This document shows positions 1 to 6,224 of a stretch of DNA of 22,199 nt, in pieces. The translations under genes and the position numbers were made by a program. The notes beneath the pieces are model-generated. The model was not told the origin of the DNA. It saw nothing but the letters and a program-made list of their open reading frames with translations, and made no database searches. Origin of the DNA: JAZLGI01 sp045616225 (GTDB lineage: Bacteria > Spirochaetota > Spirochaetia > Sphaerochaetales > Sphaerochaetaceae); the NCBI GenBank assembly GCA_045616225.1, contig JAZLGI010000116.1, positions 1-22,199 on the forward strand. Reading direction: 5' to 3'. Position 1 is the first letter of the stretch. The number at the start of each line of letters is the position of its first letter.

Positions 1-341
1 GCCATAACACCGTCAGAAGCTGCTACTACGAGAACAGCACCATCCATCTGTGCAGCACCTGTAATCATGTTCTTGATGTAGTCTGCGTGGCCCGGGCAGT
101 CAACGTGAGCATAGTGTCTGTTGTCTGACTGATACTCAACGTGTCTTGTGTTGATTGTGATACCTCTAGCTTTTTCTTCTGGAGCGTTATCAATTTCATC
201 ATAGTTCAGGAGCTTATCTCCGAACTTCTTAGCGCAATGCATTGTGATTGCAGCTGTAAGAGTTGTTTTACCATGGTCAACGTGACCGATAGTACCAACG
301 TTTACGTGTGGCTTGGTTCTTTCAAACTTCTCTTTAGCCAT
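1..341 (-). CDS. tuf: Elongation factor Tu, N-terminal part (cut by window edge)
   Basis: EF-Tu is the GTPase that carries aminoacyl-tRNA to the ribosomal A site. Only the first 113 codons of about 395 are here; the gene runs off the left edge. Visible GTPase motifs are the P-loop GHVDHGKT (residues 19-26), the switch I segment RGITINT and the G3 motif DCPGH. Two in-frame ATGs stand together at 344 and 341. AAGGAGG is 2 nt from the first and 5 nt from the second, and the second gives the canonical MAKEKF start, so I chose 341. The gene has its own promoter and a long leader, and lies downstream of the rpsG terminator. In T. pallidum, as I recall, tuf starts the S10 ribosomal operon elsewhere in the genome, so rpsJ may follow beyond the edge (inference). 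Confidence 0.97.
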   Translation of the reverse strand, partial: MAKEKFERTKPHVNVGTIGHVDHGKTTLTAAITMHCAKKFGDKLLNYDEIDNAPEEKARGITINTRHVEYQSDNRHYAHVDCPGHADYIKNMITGAAQMDGAVLVVAASDGVM

Positions 342-351
342 CATGTCCTCC

Positions 352-370
352 TTGTGACCTTTTGTCACAA
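352..370 (-). promoter_or_regulatory. Hairpin touching the tuf ribosome binding site
   Basis: On the minus strand TTGTGAC and GTCACAA form a perfect 7-bp stem with a 5-nt loop. The 3' arm ends in AA directly before GGAGG, so the first bases of the tuf Shine-Dalgarno sequence are inside the stem. This could modulate tuf translation. The pairing is seen in the sequence; the regulatory role is inference. Confidence 0.5.
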
Positions 371-390
371 ATCCAAAAAAAATAAATGAA

Positions 391-416
391 TGTGCTCTAA
401 AGGCACAAAGCCTTTA
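391..416 (-). promoter_or_regulatory. Mutually exclusive hairpins in the tuf leader
   Basis: Two hairpins share bases. Stem A pairs TAAAGGC with GCCTTTA (398-404 with 410-416, 7 bp). Stem B pairs TGTGC with GCACA (391-395 with 403-407, 5 bp) and is followed on the minus strand, after a few bases, by a T-rich tract (TTTATTTTTTTT). This resembles an attenuator with alternative folds, but stem B is short and the T tract starts several bases after it. Confidence 0.3.
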
Positions 417-549
417 CCAACTATCCACTGAGACAAACCTAGAACATATAAGCAGTTTAAAAGAAGGAATCCAGCGGTCGTGAATCTTCCGTCGAAGAAG
501 CCGACATAGCACAATTAAAAAAACCGTGTTTCTGGAACCACCTTATCAC

Positions 550-602
550 CCCTAAAATGATTGGTTTGGCTCTAGAATCTCACTCTTAAGACACTTTTAG
601 GG
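550..602 (-). promoter_or_regulatory. Long-range stem near the 5' end of the tuf leader
   Basis: CCCTAAAA (595-602 on the minus strand) pairs perfectly with TTTTAGGG (550-557), enclosing 37 nt. With the two downstream hairpins it shows that the leader of about 280 nt is structured. Between 420 and 545 I see only weak local stems, for example GTCG with CGAC near 492-506. A ribosomal-protein or EF-Tu-linked leader is possible; I recognise no known leader family. Confidence 0.35.
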
Positions 603-628
603 AATGCCAAAGGCGAGACACCTTGCTC

Positions 629-657
629 ACAATAGAACAAAGTCTCAAAAGTGTCAA
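629..657 (-). promoter_or_regulatory. Promoter of tuf
   Basis: The minus strand has a perfect -35 TTGACA (657-652), a 17-nt spacer and a -10 TATTGT (634-629). Transcription would start near 622, leaving an untranslated leader of about 280 nt before tuf. It sits just past the T tract of the rpsG terminator, which makes a separate transcription unit for tuf likely. Confidence 0.75.
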
Positions 658-660
658 CAT

Positions 661-697
661 AAAAATAAAAAAAATATCCCGAGAAAAACTCGGGATA
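661..697 (-). terminator. Intrinsic terminator after rpsG
   Basis: TATCCCGAG and CTCGGGATA form a perfect 9-bp stem with a 5-nt T loop (675-697), followed on the minus strand by TTTTTTTTATTTTT. It lies about 30 nt past the rpsG stop and ends the long secE/nusG/rpl/rpo/rps transcription unit. Confidence 0.92.
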
Positions 698-726
698 AAT
701 TACATTCATAACAGAAATTATGCAAA

Positions 727-1197
727 TCAGAAACGAATGTGGCTGAAAGCCTTGTTTGCTTCTGCCATACGGTGCATATCTTCCTTCTTCTTGAAAGCTG
801 TACCTGTATTTGCAAATGCATCCAACATCTCTGCTGCAAGTTTTTCACTCATTGACTTACCGCTGCGGCCTCTGGCTGCTGCAATAATCCAACGCATTGC
901 AAGAGCTTCACGTCTTGGCTCACGAATTTCAGTAGGAACCTGATAAGTAGCTCCGCCAACGCGCTTTGACTTTACTTCAATAACCGGTTTGACGTTATCA
1001 AGAGCCTTTGTGAAAACATCAAGAGGTGCCTCTCCTGCTTTCTCGCCCATGATTTTCATTGCATCATAAAGAATCTTTGTAGAAACAGATTTCTTTCCAT
1101 CAAGCATCATGCGGTTAATAAACTTCTCAACAACAATGCTGTTGTAAACTGAATCAGGGAGTACTTCTCTGACAGGTGCGTTTGTTCTTCTTGACAT
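727..1197 (-). CDS. rpsG: 30S ribosomal protein S7
   Basis: S7 nucleates assembly of the 3' domain of 16S rRNA and lines the mRNA exit near the E site. The 156-residue product has the family's usual length. It begins MSRRTNAPVREV and contains the conserved stretches KFINRMMLDGKKS, GGATYQVP and RREALAMRWI. The ATG at 1197 follows GGGAGG at 7 nt. It lies 15 nt after rpsL and is the last gene before a strong terminator. fusA, which follows rpsG in many bacteria, is absent here; the next gene is tuf with its own promoter. In E. coli S7 represses its own operon by binding between rpsL and rpsG. The 15-nt gap here leaves little room for such a site. Confidence 0.98.
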   Translation of the reverse strand: MSRRTNAPVREVLPDSVYNSIVVEKFINRMMLDGKKSVSTKILYDAMKIMGEKAGEAPLDVFTKALDNVKPVIEVKSKRVGGATYQVPTEIREPRREALAMRWIIAAARGRSGKSMSEKLAAEMLDAFANTGTAFKKKEDMHRMAEANKAFSHIRF

Positions 1198-1212
1198 ATT
1201 GAGACCTCCCTA

Positions 1213-1587
1213 TCAAGCCTTTGGCTTCTTTGTACCGTACTTGGAGCGGCTTCTCTTTCTGTCTGTAACACCCTGAGTATCCTTTGTACCACGAATGATA
1301 TGGTAACGAACACCAGGAAGGTCCTTAACTCTTCCACCACGGATGAGAACAACTGAGTGTTCCTGAAGGTTATGTCCAATACCAGGAATGTAAGCTGTTA
1401 CTTCAATACCGTTTGAGAGACGTACACGGGCTACTTTTCTAAGAGCTGAGTTAGGCTTCTTAGGAGTTACTGTCATAACCTTTGTGCAAACGCCACGTTT
1501 CTGTGGGCAACTTTCAAGAGCCGGAGACTTTGTCTTGGTCTTTGGTGTTGTTCTGCCCTTTCTGATTAACTGGTTAATGGTAGGCAT
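1213..1587 (-). CDS. rpsL: 30S ribosomal protein S12
   Basis: S12 sits at the decoding centre and governs translational accuracy. At 124 residues it matches the E. coli length. The PKKPNSALRK loop (residues 42-51) and the GGRVKDLPGVRYH loop, which is also the site of the methylthio-aspartate modification, are intact. The two lysines where streptomycin-resistance changes usually occur are both present, so the protein looks streptomycin-sensitive at these positions. The ATG at 1587 is preceded by GAGGAGGG at about 9 nt. It is separated from rpoC by 184 bases that hold a strong hairpin and a possible promoter, so rpsL-rpsG may be transcribed both by read-through and independently. Confidence 0.98.
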   Translation of the reverse strand: MPTINQLIRKGRTTPKTKTKSPALESCPQKRGVCTKVMTVTPKKPNSALRKVARVRLSNGIEVTAYIPGIGHNLQEHSVVLIRGGRVKDLPGVRYHIIRGTKDTQGVTDRKRSRSKYGTKKPKA

Positions 1588-1669
1588 TTATTGCTACCCT
1601 CCTCTTCGTAAACAGCGCAACGCTCTTTCCAAAAGGACGCAATTCAACTGCTGCATACGCAAAATATAA

Positions 1670-1684
1670 AACGGAAACTCCGTT
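1670..1684 (-). promoter_or_regulatory. Small hairpin in the rpsL leader
   Basis: AACGGA and TCCGTT form a 6-bp stem with a 3-nt loop, followed on the minus strand by TTATATTTT. It resembles a weak terminator or attenuator inside the rpsL 5' region. A 5-bp GTGCG/CGCAC stem lies further upstream (1700-1720). Function is not known. Confidence 0.3.
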
Positions 1685-1710
1685 ATTGCTAAATTTAACG
1701 TGCGGTGTTA

Positions 1711-1740
1711 TTTATCGCACTTTTAAACAATATTAGTCAA
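1711..1740 (-). promoter_or_regulatory. Possible promoter of rpsL-rpsG
   Basis: TTGACT (1740-1735) and GATAAA (1716-1711) are 18 nt apart on the minus strand. The -35 box is formed by the 3' arm of the rpoC-downstream hairpin. Matches are 5/6 and 4/6, so this is plausible but not secure. Confidence 0.35.
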
Positions 1741-1758
1741 GGGCCTGAGCCCTTGACT
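1735..1758 (-). terminator. Strong hairpin between rpoC and rpsL (leaky terminator or processing site)
   Basis: AGTCAAGGGC and GCCCTTGACT form a perfect 10-bp stem with a 4-nt loop, 13 nt past the rpoC stop. The bases after it on the minus strand (AATATTGTTTAAAA) are a poor T tract. It may be a partial terminator, a 3'-end stabiliser or an RNase cleavage site that separates rpoC from rpsL. Confidence 0.6.
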
Positions 1759-1771
1759 TTAAAATTTAATA

Positions 1772-4700
1772 TCAGTCTTCGTCTTCAGATGAAGCATCAT
1801 CTCCTGTTTCATCTGCAAAGCTGTCATCAATTTCTTCTGCATCCATGATGTCTTCAAAATCTTCCATCTCTTTCTGTCTTGCATCCTTAACTGCTGCAAC
1901 ACGTTCTCCAAGAGTAAGATCGCTTTCTTCCGGAAGCTTAATATCACGATAACACTTCATACCTGTTCCTGCAGGAATGAGATGTCCAATAATGACATTC
2001 TCTTTAAGACCCTGAAGTTCATCTCTGCTTCCAACTATAGCAGCATTTGTAAGAACTTTTGTTGTCTCCAAGAATGAAGCAGCACTTATGAATGATCCAA
2101 TTGAAAGTGATGCCTGCTTAATTCCCTGAAGGAGAGGCATTGCAGTTGCAGGCTGTCCGCCTTCAGCAATTGTCTTTGCATTCTCTTCCTGGAAACGAGC
2201 CTTGTCTACTTCCTGTCCAATGATGAAGTCTGTATCTCCTACACGGATAACACGTACCTTTCTGAGCATCTGTCTTACAATAATACCAAGGTGTTTATCG
2301 TTAATATCAACACCCTGCTGTCTGTAAACAGCCTGAACTTCTTCAAGAAGGAACTGCTGAAGACTGTGTTCTCCGCAGATTTCAAGAATGTCATGAAGGT
2401 TTACATTACCATCTGTAAGAGGTTCAGCAGCCTCAACTTCATCTCCGTCACGGACAATGATGTTCTTGACAAGTTCAATCTTATGCTCATGAAGCTTTCC
2501 AAATTGGTCTCTGATATTGATAATCTGTTTTGTTTTTTCAACAGAACCGAATTCAACAACTCCGCTGACCTTTGCAAGAACAGCAGGGTTCTTTGGTTTT
2601 GAAGCCTCGAAAAGTTCTCCGACACGTGGAAGACCACCTGTAATATCCTGAGACTTTGTTCCTGCCTTTGGACGCTCTGCAAGAACCTGTCCGCATTCTG
2701 CAATACTTCCGTCATCTCTGACTTTAATAATAGATGAAGCAGGAATTCTATAAGAAGCAATTACGTTGTCATCTGCATCAAGAATTTCAATTGTAGGTGA
2801 ACATGGAACACTTGCTTCAGCACCATGCTCAGCTTTCTTTGAATCCTTGCGAGCAGTATCTGCTTCTCTGTCTTTTCCTATGAGGGTCGAAAGATGCTGG
2901 GCATCAACAACTTTGTAAATCTCAACGACACCTGTTTCAGACTGAGTCTTTTCAATGATAAGAGCTCTTCCTTCTTCAAGATCCTTGAAACGGATAAGAC
3001 CTTCTTTTTCACAAACAACCGGCTCTGAGAACGGATCAAATGTTACAAGAACAGAACCGGACTCTGCAATTTGACCTTCAGCTACTTTGAGACAACTACC
3101 CGGCTTGATTTCCTCTGTCTTCTTTTCAGGCCCAAGGACAACAAGAGGACCATCATTTAAAAGAATCTGACCTCCACGAGGGTTGGCTTTTTTCTCGCCT
3201 GTCTTATCTGTAAAAAGAATTGTTTCTCCCTTTACTCTGATACCATTTTCAATTCCGGAAGCAAGCTTTGCATCTTTTCCAAACTCAAAATCGTCAAGAA
3301 GAGGTCTGTAAGAAATGAAACCTTTCTTTGTGAAAACAAGTTCTCCGTCAGAATTACGCTTTACGTAGTTTCCTGCAATCTTTGTAATATATACAGAATG
3401 CTTAAGTGAAAGGCTATCTGCAGCAGTACTTGTAGAAGCTGTACCACCAACGTGGAATGTTCTCATTGTAAGCTGTGTACCAGGCTGTCCAATAGACTGG
3501 GCGGCAATAACACCAACAGGTTCACCTATTTCAACAGGTCTGTTAGTTGCAAGGTTTCTTCCGTAACACTTGCGGCAAAGACCCTGTCTTGCTTCACATG
3601 TAAGAACAGATCTTACAAGAACTTTTTCTACTCCTGCTTCTTCAATCATGATAGCTTCTTCATCAGAGATAGCATGATCAATAGGAACAAGAACATCACC
3701 TGTATTAGGGTCAAGAACATCTTCAAGAGTGTAATGCCCGCGAATTCTGTCAGCAAGAGGAATTACAACATCTTCTCCGTTCATTATTGCAGTTCTCTCA
3801 ATACCGTTAATGGTTCCGCAATCTTCCGTTGTAATGACAACATCCTGAGAAACATCAACAAGTCTTCTTGTAAGGTAACCTGCTTCAGCTGTCTTGAGAG
3901 CTGTATCTGAAAGACCTTTTCTTGCACCGTTTGTAGAAATGAAGAACTCAATAATTGAAAGACCTTCTTTGAAGTTTGACTTAATAGGGAACTCAATGAT
4001 GTCTCCATTAGGTTTAGCCATAAGACCACGCATACCGCCAAGCTGCTTAATCTGTGTCTTAGAACCTCTGGCTCCCGAATCTGCCATGAGGAAGAGCGGG
4101 TTAAATCCGTTCTGGCTTTCTTTGAGACGTGCCATAAGCTCATCTCCCAACTTGTCACTTCTGTCTGACCAAAGGTTAATAAGGAGGTTTTTACGCTCTT
4201 CGTCTGTAATAAGACCTTTCTCAAATCTTGTGAGAATTTCTGCTTGTTTCTTGTTTGCTTCCGCCATAAGAGGTGCTTTTGCTTCAGGAACAATCATGTC
4301 TGAAAGACCAATTGTTGCACCAAAGACTGTAGCATACTTGTAACCTACATCTTTAATAGCATCTGCAAGCTTACAAACAACAGAATTAGGACTTGTCTTC
4401 ATAGAAGTTGCAATAAGTCTCTTGAGATCCTTGTCTCCAAAGCATTTATTCAAATCCTTTCTGAAATCTATATGGGCAACGTCACAAGGTAGAGAATCTG
4501 CAAAGATAAGTCTTCCAGGAGTTGTGTAATCTTCTGCATCCTTAGGGAATGTGTATCTTGAACCATCCGGAAGCTTATAACCTATTTTTGCGTTATACGA
4601 AAGAACTCCGGCATCAATTGCCATGAAGATTTCACTGAGATTATCGTAATACTTTCCTTCTCCCTTTGCATTGTTCATGGCTCTTGTAAGGTAGTTGATA

Positions 4701-6223
4701 CCCAAAACCATATCCTGTGAAGGATAAACAATAGGCTGACCGTTAGCAGGGTCAAGAAGGTTTGAAGCACTTAACATGAGAGTCCAACATTCAAGCTGAG
4801 CTGCCTGGGTAAGAGGCACGTGAACAGCCATCTGGTCTCCGTCAAAGTCTGCGTTAAAAGCTTTACATACAAGTGGATGAAGTTTTATAGCTTTTCCATC
4901 TACCAAGACAGGCTCAAATGCCTGAATACCAAGTCTATGCAGTGTAGGTGCACGGTTTAGCATAACAGGATGTTCTTTGACAACTTGTTCAAGAATATCC
5001 CATACTTCTGCCTTTTCCTGCTCAACCATTGTCTTGGCTACTTTGATATTATTTGCAGCACCGCTCTGAACAAGTCTTCTCATAAGGAAAGGCTTGTAAA
5101 GTTCAAGAGCCATCTTTGAAGGAAGACCGCACTGATGAATTCTAAGTTCCGGTCCAACGACAATTACAGAACGTCCAGAATAGTCAACACGCTTTCCCAA
5201 AAGATTCTGTCTGAATCTTCCCTGCTTACCTTTAAGCATATCTGAAAGAGATTTAAGAGGTCTGCTGTTTGCACCTTTGACAGCTCCGCGCTTGCGCTTT
5301 GAATTATCAAAGAGAGCGTCAACCGCTTCCTGTAACATTCTCTTTTCATTTCTTACAATGATATCAGGTGCGTGAAGAGCCATGAGCTTCTGAAGTCTGT
5401 TATTTCTGTTAATAACTCTTCTGTAAAGATCATTGAGATCACTTGTTGCAAATCTTCCGCCGTCAAGCTGAACCATAGGTCTGAGATCTGGTGGAATTAC
5501 AGGAATAACTGTAAGAATCATCCATTCAGGTCTATTTGGGTTTTCCTTGCTGTTGTTACGGAAACTTTCAACAATTTCAATTCTCTTTCTGAGTTTCTTG
5601 TAATTATCTGCCTTCTCACCCTTATTGATTTTCTCAATCATCTGCTCTCTGAGAGATTTGCTGAGTTCATCCAAATCAAGAGTCTCAAGAAGGGTTCTAA
5701 TTGCTTCTCCGCCCATACCGGCTTCAAAAGAGTCACCCCATTCATCACGTGCATTCTGGTATTCTTCTTCTGTAAGAAGTTGCATCTTCTTGAGTTCTGA
5801 TTCACCAGGGTTTGTTACAATGTACTTCTCATAATAAAGAACGCTGGAAAGCTGTTCTTTTGAGAGATCAAGAAGATATCCCATACGGGAAGGAACACTT
5901 CTGTAATACCAAATGTGTGATACAGGTGTGGCAAGGGTAATATGACCCATTCTCTCACGACGTACCTTTACGTTTGTAACTTCAACTCCGCAACGATCAC
6001 AAACAACACCCTTGTAACGGATGGACTTGAATTTTCCGCAATAGCACTCCCACTCTTTTGTAGTACCAAAGATTTTCTCGCAGAAAAGACCGTCTCTTTC
6101 AGGTCTGAGGGTTCTGTAGTTAATTGTTTCCGGCTTTTTTACCTCTCCATAAGACCAGGCTCTAATCTGATCAGGAGAAGCCAACTTTATCATTACACTG
6201 TCAAAATCTTGAATTTCTCTCAT
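1772..6223 (-). CDS. rpoC: DNA-directed RNA polymerase subunit beta'
   Basis: This is the catalytic beta' subunit of RNA polymerase, 1,483 residues. The N-terminal zinc site is C60, C62, C75 and C78. The active-site motif NADFDGDQ is at 457-464, with the magnesium-binding aspartates D459, D461 and D463. The second zinc site is C802, C876, C883 and C886, with the same spacing as E. coli. The trigger-loop and bridge region (GQPGTQLTMRTFHVGG) and the conserved C-terminal part (IPAGTGMKCYRDI) are present. The segment of about 935-1200, where E. coli carries its SI3 insertion, is long, with a charged linker near its middle, and the protein ends in a very acidic tail. The open frame extends 32 codons further upstream, but ATG at 6223 has AGAGAGG at a good distance and gives MREIQDFDSV, so I chose it. 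It starts one base after the rpoB stop, so translation is probably coupled. Confidence 0.98.
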   Translation of the reverse strand: MREIQDFDSVMIKLASPDQIRAWSYGEVKKPETINYRTLRPERDGLFCEKIFGTTKEWECYCGKFKSIRYKGVVCDRCGVEVTNVKVRRERMGHITLATPVSHIWYYRSVPSRMGYLLDLSKEQLSSVLYYEKYIVTNPGESELKKMQLLTEEEYQNARDEWGDSFEAGMGGEAIRTLLETLDLDELSKSLREQMIEKINKGEKADNYKKLRKRIEIVESFRNNSKENPNRPEWMILTVIPVIPPDLRPMVQLDGGRFATSDLNDLYRRVINRNNRLQKLMALHAPDIIVRNEKRMLQEAVDALFDNSKRKRGAVKGANSRPLKSLSDMLKGKQGRFRQNLLGKRVDYSGRSVIVVGPELRIHQCGLPSKMALELYKPFLMRRLVQSGAANNIKVAKTMVEQEKAEVWDILEQVVKEHPVMLNRAPTLHRLGIQAFEPVLVDGKAIKLHPLVCKAFNADFDGDQMAVHVPLTQAAQLECWTLMLSASNLLDPANGQPIVYPSQDMVLGINYLTRAMNNAKGEGKYYDNLSEIFMAIDAGVLSYNAKIGYKLPDGSRYTFPKDAEDYTTPGRLIFADSLPCDVAHIDFRKDLNKCFGDKDLKRLIATSMKTSPNSVVCKLADAIKDVGYKYATVFGATIGLSDMIVPEAKAPLMAEANKKQAEILTRFEKGLITDEERKNLLINLWSDRSDKLGDELMARLKESQNGFNPLFLMADSGARGSKTQIKQLGGMRGLMAKPNGDIIEFPIKSNFKEGLSIIEFFISTNGARKGLSDTALKTAEAGYLTRRLVDVSQDVVITTEDCGTINGIERTAIMNGEDVVIPLADRIRGHYTLEDVLDPNTGDVLVPIDHAISDEEAIMIEEAGVEKVLVRSVLTCEARQGLCRKCYGRNLATNRPVEIGEPVGVIAAQSIGQPGTQLTMRTFHVGGTASTSTAADSLSLKHSVYITKIAGNYVKRNSDGELVFTKKGFISYRPLLDDFEFGKDAKLASGIENGIRVKGETILFTDKTGEKKANPRGGQILLNDGPLVVLGPEKKTEEIKPGSCLKVAEGQIAESGSVLVTFDPFSEPVVCEKEGLIRFKDLEEGRALIIEKTQSETGVVEIYKVVDAQHLSTLIGKDREADTARKDSKKAEHGAEASVPCSPTIEILDADDNVIASYRIPASSIIKVRDDGSIAECGQVLAERPKAGTKSQDITGGLPRVGELFEASKPKNPAVLAKVSGVVEFGSVEKTKQIINIRDQFGKLHEHKIELVKNIIVRDGDEVEAAEPLTDGNVNLHDILEICGEHSLQQFLLEEVQAVYRQQGVDINDKHLGIIVRQMLRKVRVIRVGDTDFIIGQEVDKARFQEENAKTIAEGGQPATAMPLLQGIKQASLSIGSFISAASFLETTKVLTNAAIVGSRDELQGLKENVIIGHLIPAGTGMKCYRDIKLPEESDLTLGERVAAVKDARQKEMEDFEDIMDAEEIDDSFADETGDDASSEDED

Positions 6224-6224
6224 A

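Noticed and set aside
3452..4343. Plus-strand and other-frame open frames inside rpoC
   Set aside because: They are shadows of the conserved rpoC frame with no recognisable protein and no ribosome binding sites.
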